A stretch of 64,000 nt of DNA, taken from positions 5,897,501 through 5,961,500 of the forward strand of contig NC_012914.1 in assembly GCF_000023585.1 (NCBI RefSeq), written 5' to 3'. The DNA is from Paenibacillus sp. JDR-2 (GTDB lineage Bacteria; Bacillota; Bacilli; Paenibacillales; Paenibacillaceae). Below the pieces are notes generated by a model. It searched no databases. It worked only from the letters and a program-made list of their open reading frames with translations, and was not told the origin of the DNA. Shown in pieces: positions 1-8,239 of this stretch. Both the position numbers and the translations under genes were made by a program. Numbering within the stretch: position 1 is the stretch's first letter; each line of letters starts with the position of its first letter.

Positions 1-792
1 TACGGATACAGCAGCACCGGCGAGAATAAGGACAATGACGGTTCCCGCCATCTTAACCCAGCCGCTTCGAAGCCCTAGGCTTCTAGCCACATCTTCTCCC
101 AAGCTGAGCATCGTGATGGAGCGTGATAACGCCACCGCGCCAAGCAAAGCGGCTATAACCCACGGCAGCAAGATCTTCACTTGCAGCCACTTGATTCCGG
201 CCACCCCTCCCGCGAACCAGAACGCGAGATCCTGTCCGATATGGAAGTAGAGGGATAACCCTTCGCTAAGAGATGATAACAAAGCAGATAAAGCCGCTCC
301 GGCCAGCACAAGACGAACCGGAGTAAGACCGCCTCTTGCCAGCGCCCCGATTCCGTATACGAGTCCCGCGCCAACCCCCGCCCCAACAAAGGAATAAAGA
401 ATCAGATACAAGTAAGGTGCGCCGGGCACAAAAGCGAAGCATAGCGCAAGCGCAAAGCCGGCTCCGGCGTTAAGGCCAAGCAGTCCGGAATCGGCAAGCG
501 GATTCCGGGTCATCCCTTGCATGATGGCTCCCGCAACGGCAAAGCTGCTGCCGATCAAGGCATCCCCGATTACTCTTGGAAGCCGAAGCTCCTGGATGAT
601 CTGATGATTTATGTTGGCCGGATTAAAGTGAAAGACAGCCGACCACACGGCAGTGAACCGAATGTCCTCCGCGCCAAACGTGACGGACAACGCCATCCCG
701 AGCAGAAGCGCGATAACTCCCCCGGTCAGGATAAAAGTCGCCGTCCAAGGCCGGGATTTGATGCCAGATGATCCCGTTATGCTACGACTCAT
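1..792 (-). CDS. FecCD-family iron-siderophore ABC transporter permease (partial, C-terminus off left edge)
   Basis: Integral membrane permease that would move ferric siderophore into the cytoplasm. The reading frame stays open from an ATG at 792 to the window edge, giving 264 codons of a family usually near 330 residues, so roughly the last 70 are missing. The FecCD signature is readable: a LRLPRV stretch, then AGAIMQGMTRNPLAD, then LGLNAGA, with several strongly hydrophobic helices. It is the third gene of a minus-strand run after the Btr-like regulator and the lipoprotein binding protein, 88 bp behind the latter. A second permease or ATPase would be expected beyond the edge. Family call is firm; the exact siderophore is not visible. 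Confidence 0.93.
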   Translation of the reverse strand, partial: MSRSITGSSGIKSRPWTATFILTGGVIALLLGMALSVTFGAEDIRFTAVWSAVFHFNPANINHQIIQELRLPRVIGDALIGSSFAVAGAIMQGMTRNPLADSGLLGLNAGAGFALALCFAFVPGAPYLYLILYSFVGAGVGAGLVYGIGALARGGLTPVRLVLAGAALSALLSSLSEGLSLYFHIGQDLAFWFAGGVAGIKWLQVKILLPWVIAALLGAVALSRSITMLSLGEDVARSLGLRSGWVKMAGTVIVLILAGAAVSV

Positions 793-880
793 AGAAGCCA
801 CCTGTTCCTTCCGTTAAGAGAAAGGAGCCGAAACGAGTACCGGCTTTCGGGAAAGCCTTCCGTTTCGACCCCTCCGCTCC

Positions 881-1921
881 TTACTTCTTGCCGGTAACCG
901 CAGCTACCGTATCATCGATGATATGGCCTTCGGCAATCGGGCCGGAGGACATCCATGTTCTTGCAGATACTTTGAAGACATGGTTCTGTTGCACGGCCGG
1001 CATAGCCTTCCATACCTGCAGCTTCTCAACCTCCGATTGCGCCGCAACTTCCTTCTCGTAATCCTCCTGCGAGCTGATCGAGCCGCCATAGATGGCGAAG
1101 ACATAATCCGCCTTAATCGAAGGAAGCTTCTCCAGGGAGGTGTTAACTCCCCAATCATCCTCCGCTTCCTTCTGGAAATCCGCTACGCTTACGTCCGGCT
1201 TGAGGCCCAGCTTCTCGTACAGCAGCGGCATAAAGCTCGGGAAGAATACCTGCAGGTCTTTGTCCGACGGACGAATGTAGAGAACCGACTTGTCCTCGCC
1301 TACCGCGGATACAATCTCGCCTTTGGCAGAAGCAATCTTGTCTTCGCTCGCCTTGATCACTTCCTGGGCTTTATCTTCCAGTCCCAGAGCTTTGCCAATC
1401 TCCGTAATCGACGTTTTCCAGTCGTCCGGCTTAAAGGCGATAGTCGGAGCGATCTTGCTCAACTCCTGGTAACCTTTCTCATCCGTAAAATACTGCTGAA
1501 GAACAATCAGGTCCGGCTGCGTTTCCAGAATCGCTTCCAGGTTTGGAGTCAGATCCGAGCTGTTCGACAGCTGAATGTTCTGCTCCTTTAATTGATCGTA
1601 AAGATAATAGCCGTCGAACCCGTAAGCATAAACGAGCGGTGCGCCAAGGGAGAGCATGACATCTTCCAATCCGATAACGGCAATGCGCTTCGGATGAAGA
1701 GGAATTTCCGTCTCGCCGTAGCCATGCTTAATGACTTGCGTTTGCTTCTCTTCCGGCGATGCCTGCGAGTTGGCGGATGCGCCAGGGGATGCCTCCGTGT
1801 TGTTCGCCGAATTCCCGTTATTCCCGCATGCGCTCGCGGCTATTGCAAGAAGCAGGACAAGCAGCAGCAATACCGAACCCCGCCATCTTGTGACATGTCC
1901 CGTTCTGTTTGTTTGAATCAT
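881..1921 (-). CDS. iron-siderophore ABC transporter substrate-binding lipoprotein
   Basis: Extracytoplasmic ferric-siderophore receptor of the periplasmic-binding-protein type 2 family (FeuA/FhuD/FepB group), 346 residues. The N-terminus has a basic start, a Leu-rich hydrophobic core and a lipobox ending at Cys32 (IAASAC), so it should be lipid-anchored to the membrane. A low-complexity Asn/Ala/Ser/Pro linker follows, then the binding domain beginning near residue 62 (HGYGETEIPLHPKRIAVIG). It lies between the Btr-like activator and the permease on the same strand, and a Fur-type palindrome is just upstream of its start. Ligand identity cannot be read from sequence; a catecholate such as bacillibactin is suggested only by the neighbouring Btr-like regulator. 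Confidence 0.93.
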   Translation of the reverse strand: MIQTNRTGHVTRWRGSVLLLLVLLLAIAASACGNNGNSANNTEASPGASANSQASPEEKQTQVIKHGYGETEIPLHPKRIAVIGLEDVMLSLGAPLVYAYGFDGYYLYDQLKEQNIQLSNSSDLTPNLEAILETQPDLIVLQQYFTDEKGYQELSKIAPTIAFKPDDWKTSITEIGKALGLEDKAQEVIKASEDKIASAKGEIVSAVGEDKSVLYIRPSDKDLQVFFPSFMPLLYEKLGLKPDVSVADFQKEAEDDWGVNTSLEKLPSIKADYVFAIYGGSISSQEDYEKEVAAQSEVEKLQVWKAMPAVQQNHVFKVSARTWMSSGPIAEGHIIDDTVAAVTGKK

Positions 1922-1945
1922 GATTTTTCCTCCAACGCTTGATTT

Positions 1946-1960
1946 TGAGAATCATTCTCA
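1946..1960. promoter_or_regulatory. Fur box upstream of the siderophore-binding lipoprotein gene
   Basis: The 15-base sequence TGAGAATCATTCTCA is a perfect 7-1-7 inverted repeat and matches the Bacillus Fur consensus TGATAATNATTATCA except for one symmetrical substitution per arm. It sits 25 bp upstream of the binding-protein start, where bound Fur would block transcription under iron sufficiency. Confidence 0.8.
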
Positions 1961-2023
1961 TAAAAGCTATTATAATAACGATTCTTCCAAGATTGAATAG
2001 GATATCGTGCCGAGTTTTGCGGG

Positions 2024-3652
2024 TTACAGAGCACGAAATAACATGTCGAGCTCTTGGAGCAGCTGCTCATGCCGATAGGCCGAATATTCAAGATACGGCT
2101 CCTTCAGCCATGCCTGGCTTGGCGCTTGATGAACGTTTCCGTTCTTGACCGCGGCGAGTTCCCTCCAGGCATCCGTACGCTGCAGCCGCTCCCACTCCTC
2201 CTGAGACTGCCGGTCCTTCGAGACGCTGATTAAGATCGTGTTGGCATCAAACCATTTCACATCGTCGCTAGCCTTGAAATCGAGCATAAACGGAATGCTT
2301 TCAATGCCGGGAGCGCAATCAATCCGCAGGTCGTCATACAGCACCGTGCCTGCCTTTCTGCCCCAGACCCGTATTTGATCCGGCGTAATGGTCATAATAA
2401 GCAGCTTTCCTTGGCGGAATGTGGCGGGAACATGCTTACGCACTGACGCTGCCTGCTCTTCGTAACGGGAAAGCCAGCGTTCCGCCTCCTTCTTCCTTTC
2501 CAGAAATTCGGCCGTATTTCTTAGATGCGTCCTCCAATCATCCGGATGCCAACGGAGGAACAAGCAAGGAGCGATACGGCGGAGCTTTTCTTTCTCGTCC
2601 TCGGGAACCATTTCGTCAAGCCCGATAATCCGGTCCGGCTTTGCCCTCTCCAGCGCAAGCCGGTTAAAGTCGTAATCGTGACTAAGCGGCACCTTGACAT
2701 CGAAACGGTATTTGCGCCGGTAATCATCCGTCCAGCTCTGATCGATTGGCGAGGCGAACGGAATAATCTGAAGCGCAAGTAGATGCCCTATATTCGGCCA
2801 GCTGTAAGCGGCTACTTTGCATTGGCGGTTCAAGGAGTAGGCTTTAGGCGATAGGCCTACCAGCTTCTTGAACTGGCTGCTGAAGTATAACGGATCCTTG
2901 TAGCCCACCGCTTCGGCCACGCCCCCCGGCGCGCCCCCCTCCTCCAGCAGCCTTTTTGCCTCGTTTGTGCGAAGCTCCGACAAATAATCCTTGGCGCTTT
3001 GTCCGAATTTCTCCTTAAACGACCTCATGAAGTAATAACGGCTCATATCCGCCAAATCCGCCAAGCTGTCGATCGACAAGTCTTTTCTATAATGAAGCTG
3101 CATATGAGCCCGCACCTTCTCCAGCGCGTCCACATTCTGGCCATGCCTTTTAAATACAGCGTGCAAAAGCTCTTGAAAAGCCGCCTGACTGGCAAACCGG
3201 TCTGCCTTATCGGACGACTGCCAATGGCGATTAATCTTCTCGCTAATGGAAGACGCCGTACAGTCTGCAGCCAGGCTCAGCTTTTTTCGCTCCTGCAGCT
3301 GGTTTAACACGATATCGCAGTCTTCGGCCGAACCCGTCAGATCAAACTGAAGCTCATACAGCCGTCTCTCTTCAGCTCTATCGAATCGCAGTTCCACTCT
3401 TTGTCCAGGTACAACCAGATAAGCCGACTCTTTGTCCAGGGGATATGGTACGCCATCCAGAATAAGCTGTCCGGGATTTCCGTCCATGGCGATAAACGCA
3501 AGCATGGTTGCCGCCTCATATAGGATCTGAAACGCGGGCAGATCAGAATTGCTGCGGCTGTCCAGCAGCCGGAACCATACACGGCCAAGCGAATCGTTCC
3601 TCACTTTTGCGGCGGCTTGTCCGTTCCCCGAATTTGAACTACGCTCCATCAA
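2024..3652 (-). CDS. btr: Btr-like AraC-family regulator with fused siderophore-binding domain
   Basis: Cytoplasmic transcription factor of 542 residues. It has an N-terminal sensor-like part (about 1-160), a central double helix-turn-helix AraC domain (about 165-275, including DLADMSRYYFMRSFKEKFG and the second helix near DPLYFSSQFKKLVGLSPKAY), and a C-terminal periplasmic-binding-protein fold (about 285-540). This order is that of B. subtilis Btr (YbbB), which binds bacillibactin and activates feuABC. It precedes the binding protein and permease on the same strand and has its own Fur box. By analogy it would couple uptake to the presence of the cognate ferric siderophore. The architecture is clear; orthology to Btr is inferred from architecture and context. 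Confidence 0.88.
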   Translation of the reverse strand: MMERSSNSGNGQAAAKVRNDSLGRVWFRLLDSRSNSDLPAFQILYEAATMLAFIAMDGNPGQLILDGVPYPLDKESAYLVVPGQRVELRFDRAEERRLYELQFDLTGSAEDCDIVLNQLQERKKLSLAADCTASSISEKINRHWQSSDKADRFASQAAFQELLHAVFKRHGQNVDALEKVRAHMQLHYRKDLSIDSLADLADMSRYYFMRSFKEKFGQSAKDYLSELRTNEAKRLLEEGGAPGGVAEAVGYKDPLYFSSQFKKLVGLSPKAYSLNRQCKVAAYSWPNIGHLLALQIIPFASPIDQSWTDDYRRKYRFDVKVPLSHDYDFNRLALERAKPDRIIGLDEMVPEDEKEKLRRIAPCLFLRWHPDDWRTHLRNTAEFLERKKEAERWLSRYEEQAASVRKHVPATFRQGKLLIMTITPDQIRVWGRKAGTVLYDDLRIDCAPGIESIPFMLDFKASDDVKWFDANTILISVSKDRQSQEEWERLQRTDAWRELAAVKNGNVHQAPSQAWLKEPYLEYSAYRHEQLLQELDMLFRAL

Positions 3653-3689
3653 TCAACACTCCCCGTCTATGTATACTAACGATTCTATT

Positions 3690-3704
3690 TGATAATGATT
3701 TTCA
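3690..3704. promoter_or_regulatory. Fur box upstream of btr-like regulator
   Basis: TGATAATGATTTTCA differs from the 7-1-7 Fur consensus TGATAATNATTATCA at one position. It lies 38 bp upstream of the regulator start, so both the activator and its target should be iron-repressed. Confidence 0.82.
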
Positions 3705-3795
3705 GTGTCAATTAAATATCGGTATTCTATTGTTCATCTATTTTACCTTTCTCCCTCTATTAGTTAACTATAAAATTAATAAATTAACCTTAATA

Positions 3796-3873
3796 TTGAC
3801 ATAAGGACTATTCTTCCACATAATATGAACTAGAATCATCTTAATTTCATTATTAAATTAACCTAACGGTTAA
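3796..3873 (+). promoter_or_regulatory. sigma-A promoter and inverted-repeat operator candidate for the GH2 gene
   Basis: TTGACA at 3796-3801 and CATAAT at 3819-3824 are separated by 17 bp, a near-ideal vegetative promoter. About 27 bp downstream of the expected transcription start lies the inverted repeat TTAACC-TAAC-GGTTAA (3858-3873), a plausible roadblock operator. The GH2 Shine-Dalgarno AAAGGAG follows directly. No regulator gene lies beside it, so the binding factor is unknown. Confidence 0.6.
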
Positions 3874-3896
3874 CTAAAAGGAGAGAAAAGAAGATT

Positions 3897-5660
3897 ATGG
3901 CTAGTACGCACAAGTATGTGAAGGATTATCCGCGTCCGCAGTGGGTGCGCGACGAATGGCAATTGTTAAACGGCGAATGGGGCTTCCGCTTCGATGATTC
4001 GTTTGAAGGCGAACGCAGCAAATGGTACAGCAAGCTGGATGCGGACCGGACGATTCAAGTCCCGTTTACATATGAGACCAAAGCGAGCGGCATTGGCGAG
4101 GAGACATTCCATCCATGCGTATGGTATGAGCGGAATGTTGCAATTCCGGAAGAAACGGGAGACAAACGCGTCATCCTCCATTTCCAGGCCGTTGATTATT
4201 TGGCAAAGCTGTGGGTAAACGGCATGTATATCGGTTCGCATGAAGGCGGGTATGCGGCATTCTCCTTCGATATTACGGATGCCGTGCAGGTTGGCGGGGA
4301 TAACCGCATCACGCTCCGCGTCGAAGACAGCAACAGCACGATGCAGCCGCGCGGCAAGCAGCGCTGGATCGAGAAGAACTACGGCTGCTGGTACGTGCAG
4401 ACAACCGGGATCTGGCAGTCCGTGTGGCTGGAATACGTCGACGGCAACTATGTGGACAGAGCTAAAATTACGCCAAAGCTGGAAGAAGCGGCGGTTACGC
4501 TCGAATACGAGCTTGGCAGCACGATTCGTTCCTTCGACGGCTTGACGCTCCAGACCGTTATTCGTTACGACGGGAACCTGATCCGTTCCTCGGAAACCAA
4601 TGTTGACCGCAAGTTCTTAAAGGTAGAGCTTAGCGTCATGAACGACGTCAACGAATGGAAAATCCATTCCTGGCATCCGAATCATCCGAATTTGTACGAT
4701 GTGGAGATTATTCTGAAGAAGGACGGCCAGCCGGTAGACACCGTATACTCCTACTTCGGCATGCGCCGCATCCAGATTAAAGGCGACCGCATCCTGCTGA
4801 ACAAGCAGCCGCTATACCAACGCCTTCTGCTCGATCAAGGCTACTGGGAAGATACGCATCTGACTCCGCCTTCCGAAGAAGCCATCATTGAGGATATCGA
4901 TAAAACGCTGGCGCTTGGCTTCAACGGCGTGCGCAAGCATCAGAAGCTCGAGGACCCGAGATACCTGTACTGGGCGGACCGCAAGGGCCTTCTCGTCTGG
5001 TCGGAGATTCCCGCCACTTACGAATTCGGAGATGACGCCGTAGAGCGGTTCACGAAGGAATGGATGGAGGTTGTCCGCCAGCATTATAACCACCCTTCCA
5101 TTGTGACATGGGTACCGTTTAACGAATCATGGGGAATCGGGCAAATCTTCACTGACCGGAAGCAGCAGCAATTTACCGAATCGATCTATCATCTGACCAA
5201 ATCCTACGATCAGATGAGACCTGTAGTCGTGAACGACGGATGGGAGCACACGATCTCGGATATTATCACGCTTCATGATTACGAGGAGCTGGGCTCCGTG
5301 CTCGAAGCCCGATACAAAGACAAGGATGCGCTGCTCAGCAACGACTTCGCGCATGACAAACACCGCTATCCGTTCGCTAACGGATACAGCTACAAAGGCC
5401 AGCCGGTTATCATTAGCGAATACGGCGGTATCGCATTTACGAGCGAATCCGGTTGGGGCTATGGCAACCAAGTAAAAAATGAAGAAGATTTTTTAGTGCG
5501 TTATGAAGGAATTACCCAAGCAATCAAGAATCTCGAATATGTAAGCGGATTCTGCTACACGCAAATTACGGACGTGCAGCAGGAGGTTAACGGCTTGCTT
5601 ACGATTAACCGGGAGCCTAAGATTGCTATGGAGAAGATCAGAAAAATCAATCTGCAGTAA
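3897..5660 (+). CDS. glycoside hydrolase family 2 protein (beta-galactosidase/beta-glucuronidase type)
   Basis: Retaining glycosidase of 587 residues without a signal peptide, so probably cytoplasmic. Three GH2 parts are visible: the sugar-binding jelly roll (about 10-190, including the RGKQ...NYGCWYVQTTGIWQSVW stretch), an immunoglobulin-like part (about 190-290) and a TIM barrel (about 300-587). The acid/base is Glu410 in PFNESWG and the nucleophile Glu508 in ISEYGG. It is short compared with LacZ (over 1000 residues) and close to beta-glucuronidase length. The next gene, a Gfo/Idh/MocA dehydrogenase 49 bp downstream, is probably co-transcribed, suggesting a role in breaking down an oligosaccharide or glycoside. 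The substrate cannot be fixed from sequence. Confidence 0.92.
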   Translation: MASTHKYVKDYPRPQWVRDEWQLLNGEWGFRFDDSFEGERSKWYSKLDADRTIQVPFTYETKASGIGEETFHPCVWYERNVAIPEETGDKRVILHFQAVDYLAKLWVNGMYIGSHEGGYAAFSFDITDAVQVGGDNRITLRVEDSNSTMQPRGKQRWIEKNYGCWYVQTTGIWQSVWLEYVDGNYVDRAKITPKLEEAAVTLEYELGSTIRSFDGLTLQTVIRYDGNLIRSSETNVDRKFLKVELSVMNDVNEWKIHSWHPNHPNLYDVEIILKKDGQPVDTVYSYFGMRRIQIKGDRILLNKQPLYQRLLLDQGYWEDTHLTPPSEEAIIEDIDKTLALGFNGVRKHQKLEDPRYLYWADRKGLLVWSEIPATYEFGDDAVERFTKEWMEVVRQHYNHPSIVTWVPFNESWGIGQIFTDRKQQQFTESIYHLTKSYDQMRPVVVNDGWEHTISDIITLHDYEELGSVLEARYKDKDALLSNDFAHDKHRYPFANGYSYKGQPVIISEYGGIAFTSESGWGYGNQVKNEEDFLVRYEGITQAIKNLEYVSGFCYTQITDVQQEVNGLLTINREPKIAMEKIRKINLQ

Positions 5661-5709
5661 AGCTCGGCTTCCAATAACCACAGTTCATGAGAAGGCAGGG
5701 ATTGGATTC

Positions 5710-6792
5710 ATGTCAAAAATGCAACGTATTGGAATTATCGGCAGCGGCGGCATCGCTTCTGCTCACGTAAGAGCTTACAAACAGCTTCACGACGTTGAGA
5801 TTGTCGCCGTAGCCGATGTCATTCCGGGTAAAGCGGATCAATTCGTTACGCGCGAGCAATTGCCGGGAGCCATCGGCTTCGATGATCATCGCAGGCTCCT
5901 TGAGCTTGATCTGGACGGGGTCAGCATCTGTACGCCAAATGCCTCCCATCACGTAACAACCGTTGACGCGCTGCGCGCGGGCAAAAATGTCCTGCTCGAA
6001 AAGCCAATGTCCGTTACCTTGGACGAGGCCATCGATATGGTTCAAGTCGCCAACGAAACGGGTAATATGCTGACAATCGGTTTTCAGCCCCGTTATGATC
6101 CAAACATGAAGGTCGTTAACGAAATCGTCCAATCCGGCAAGCTCGGCAAGGTCTATTACGTGGAGACCGGCGGCGGCCGCAGACGCGGCATGCCCGGCGG
6201 CACGTTTATCAGCAAGCAGCTCGCCGGAGCCGGCGCTATGGCGGATATCGGCTGCTACTCGCTCGATATGGCGCTTAATGCGCTTGGTTATCCCAAGCCG
6301 CTTACGGTTTCGGCTTATACTTCCAACTATTTCGGCACTAATCCCATTCATCATCCGGAAGCGAGCAAATTCGAGGTTGAGGATTTTGGAGTAGCGCTTG
6401 TACGCTTCGAGAATGATCTGGTGCTTCAATTCAAGATCTCATGGGCTATGCATATGGATACGCTTGGCTCCACCATGTTCCTTGGAACGGAAGGCGGACT
6501 TAAAGTGAATCCATACGGCACGGGCAATTGGTCCGGCGTCTGGGATGGCCGCGTTGGCGATATGAAGCTGTTCCATGACTTTATGGGCAAACAGACTGAA
6601 ACGCCGGTCCCGGTTACGAATACCGACCTTAACCTCTTCAACGAGAAGGTACGGGATTTCTCCGAAGCCGTACGCGAAGGACGCCCTGCCCCTATTCCGG
6701 GCTCGCAGATCGTCATTCAACAAGCCATTATCGACGGAGTGCTCCGCTCCTCGGCCGCTAAACGCGAGGTTGCTATCGAGCTTCCGTTTTAA
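5710..6792 (+). CDS. Gfo/Idh/MocA family NAD(P)-dependent sugar oxidoreductase
   Basis: Cytoplasmic dehydrogenase of 360 residues acting on a sugar, inositol or related polyol. The N-terminal Rossmann fold is clear (RIGIIGSGGIASAHVRAY, residues 5-22), followed by the family EKPM motif near residue 100 that carries the conserved Lys, and the C-terminal alpha/beta domain. The ATG at 5710 was chosen because the Rossmann strand begins five residues after it; an earlier in-frame ATG would overlap the GH2 gene and add an unrelated tail. It follows the GH2 gene closely and ends at a strong terminator, so the two form a small sugar-catabolism operon. Confidence 0.92.
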   Translation: MSKMQRIGIIGSGGIASAHVRAYKQLHDVEIVAVADVIPGKADQFVTREQLPGAIGFDDHRRLLELDLDGVSICTPNASHHVTTVDALRAGKNVLLEKPMSVTLDEAIDMVQVANETGNMLTIGFQPRYDPNMKVVNEIVQSGKLGKVYYVETGGGRRRGMPGGTFISKQLAGAGAMADIGCYSLDMALNALGYPKPLTVSAYTSNYFGTNPIHHPEASKFEVEDFGVALVRFENDLVLQFKISWAMHMDTLGSTMFLGTEGGLKVNPYGTGNWSGVWDGRVGDMKLFHDFMGKQTETPVPVTNTDLNLFNEKVRDFSEAVREGRPAPIPGSQIVIQQAIIDGVLRSSAAKREVAIELPF

Positions 6793-6802
6793 TGCTTGAC
6801 CT

Positions 6803-6844
6803 AAATAGCCTTGGCCATAACTGGTCAAGGCTATTTATTTTATA
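6803..6844 (+). terminator. intrinsic terminator of the GH2-oxidoreductase operon
   Basis: A 14-bp stem (AAATAGCCTTGGCC pairing with GGTCAAGGCTATTT, one wobble) with a 6-base loop, followed by a T-rich tail. It lies 11 bp after the oxidoreductase stop. Confidence 0.85.
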
Positions 6845-6907
6845 GACAAAACGAATCCCCGTGCACTACGATCTTAACAGCGCAATACTATAGGGCGGTG
6901 ATTGTTT

Positions 6908-7828
6908 TTGAAGCTGGAAAGATTAATCTCGATCATCTATCTGCTGCTCAATAATGAAGTGGTGTCCGCATCGGAATTGTCTTGCAAATACGGCGTTTCG
7001 CAAAGAACCATCTACAGGGACATCGAGGCGATCTGCGCGGCGGGCATTCCCGTTGTCTCCTATCAGGGCGTGAATGGCGGATACGGCATTATGAAGGAAT
7101 ACAAGATGGACAAAAGCCTGCTCAGTTCGGATGACATCGCCTCGATAATTACTCTTCTCAAGAGCACGACTACTTTATTCGAGGACGAGCGGGTTCAGGA
7201 GACGATTCATCGACTGAAGACCGTTCAAGCCGATAACGGCAAAGCCCCAAGCCTGACGATGGATCTCGGCAGCTGGAGATCGTACACGGCCCACCTTCGC
7301 ACTCTCCACTCCGCCATTAACGGCCGCCGGCTTGTCCGCTTCCACTACATGAATGCGAAGGACGAACGCCAGGACCGCCTAGTCGAGCCAGTCAGTCTGC
7401 TGCTCAAATACAATGCCTGGTATTTATATGGCTACTGCCGCTCCAGGGACGACTACCGGGTGTTTAAGCTGACTAGGATGTCGGAGCTGCTGGCCTTGAC
7501 GGAATGCTACGAGCGGAAGCATAACATCCATACCGAGGATATTCTCTCCGGAGGCGGCAATCAGGAGCAGGAGCAGACCAGGCATGCCGTCATCCATTTT
7601 ACGGCCGGGTCGCTTGCAAGGGTGCTTGATGAATTTTATTTGGACGAGAAACGGTTTAACGATGACGGCACGCTTACGCTGACGATTACTCAGGCGATCG
7701 ACACGGACTGGCTGATCGAGAAGCTGCTTGGCTTTGGCGAGGACGCTCTTGTACTGGAACCGCCTGTGCTTAAGCAACGAATCAAAGAAAAAATTGGAAA
7801 AATGTTAACCCGTTATGAAGAAGTGTGA
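6908..7828 (+). CDS. WYL-domain helix-turn-helix transcriptional regulator (YafY/DeoR type)
   Basis: DNA-binding regulator of 306 residues. It has an N-terminal winged HTH (about 3-60, with SASELSCKYGVSQRTIYRDI), a WYL domain (about 135-215, containing the NAWYLYGYCRSRDDYRVFKL core) and a C-terminal WCX extension. WYL domains bind small ligands or nucleic acid and often sense nucleotides or metabolites. Start chosen as TTG at 6908 because GGGCGGTG is 7 bases upstream; TTG at 6902 would be almost on top of it. Its target is not evident: it follows a terminator and ends at another, so it is likely transcribed alone. Confidence 0.9.
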   Translation: MKLERLISIIYLLLNNEVVSASELSCKYGVSQRTIYRDIEAICAAGIPVVSYQGVNGGYGIMKEYKMDKSLLSSDDIASIITLLKSTTTLFEDERVQETIHRLKTVQADNGKAPSLTMDLGSWRSYTAHLRTLHSAINGRRLVRFHYMNAKDERQDRLVEPVSLLLKYNAWYLYGYCRSRDDYRVFKLTRMSELLALTECYERKHNIHTEDILSGGGNQEQEQTRHAVIHFTAGSLARVLDEFYLDEKRFNDDGTLTLTITQAIDTDWLIEKLLGFGEDALVLEPPVLKQRIKEKIGKMLTRYEEV

Positions 7829-7854
7829 CAGGATGCTGTCATACTTCTTTTTTT
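7820..7854 (+). terminator. intrinsic terminator after the WYL regulator
   Basis: GAAGTGTGACA pairs with TGTCATACTTC (one G-U) around the loop GGATGC, followed by eight T residues. The stem begins within the last codons of the regulator gene. Confidence 0.88.
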
Positions 7855-7896
7855 ATAATGGAAACATTCGTTCGATCAACTTAATCGTAAAGGGAA

Positions 7897-8067
7897 GTGA
7901 ATGAGTTGTTAAACCATCCTTTTTTCTTTGAAGAGCAGATGAGACATAAAAGCTGGGAGCTCAAACAAATCGATAAGCATGCTTGGAAGTACACGCACAT
8001 AAAACGGAAAAAGCTGCGGCTGCCTCTATTCCTGCTGCTGCGGGTCTTCGGAATAATTAAACATTGA
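7897..8067 (+). CDS. small basic ORF of unknown function (56 aa)
   Basis: An open frame from GTG 7897 (or TTG 7906) to TGA 8065 encodes about 52-56 residues: an acidic/aromatic start (NHPFFFEEQMRHKSWELKQ), a Lys/Arg-rich middle (THIKRKKLRLP) and a hydrophobic end (LFLLLRVFGIIKH). AAAGGGA lies just upstream, nearer to ideal spacing for the TTG start. The EamA promoter -35 overlaps its stop codon, which argues that the space is used on purpose. I recognise no family; the basic-plus-hydrophobic tail suggests membrane association. It could also be a chance frame. Confidence 0.35.
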   Translation: MNELLNHPFFFEEQMRHKSWELKQIDKHAWKYTHIKRKKLRLPLFLLLRVFGIIKH

Positions 8068-8239
8068 CAACGTTCGGGATATGTTTTTATACTGGTAACC
8101 GAAACGTCAATACTAAAACTCATTAGGGAAGCTGTGGACTTTTCTGGAGAGCAATCTCTATTTTCGCCACACAAAGGCCCGTACTGCCGGTACGCGTCAT
8201 TTGTGTGGTTTTTTGCGTTCAAAAAAAAGGAGGATCATC
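8064..8239 (+). promoter_or_regulatory. promoter and structured attenuator-like 5' leader of the EamA transporter gene
   Basis: TTGACA (8064-8069) and TATACT (8088-8093), 18 bp apart, form a strong promoter with start near 8100. The roughly 140-nt leader can fold as TGTGG (8133-8137) with CCACA (8168-8172), enclosing GAGA-GCAA-TCTC (8147-8158), a GNRA-capped hairpin. The same CCACACAAA (8168-8176) can instead pair with TTTGTGTGG (8200-8208), followed by TTTTTT, giving an intrinsic terminator. The two pairings exclude each other, the usual layout of a transcriptional riboswitch or attenuator. An inner CGTAC-TGCCG-GTACG hairpin sits in the terminator loop. I could not match it to a known riboswitch class. 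Confidence 0.6.

Noticed and set aside
8091..8109. T-box leader (TGGTAACC resembles the T-box core)
   Set aside because: The motif overlaps the promoter, far upstream of the terminator, and the specifier stem and UGGNACC antiterminator are not present in the leader RNA.
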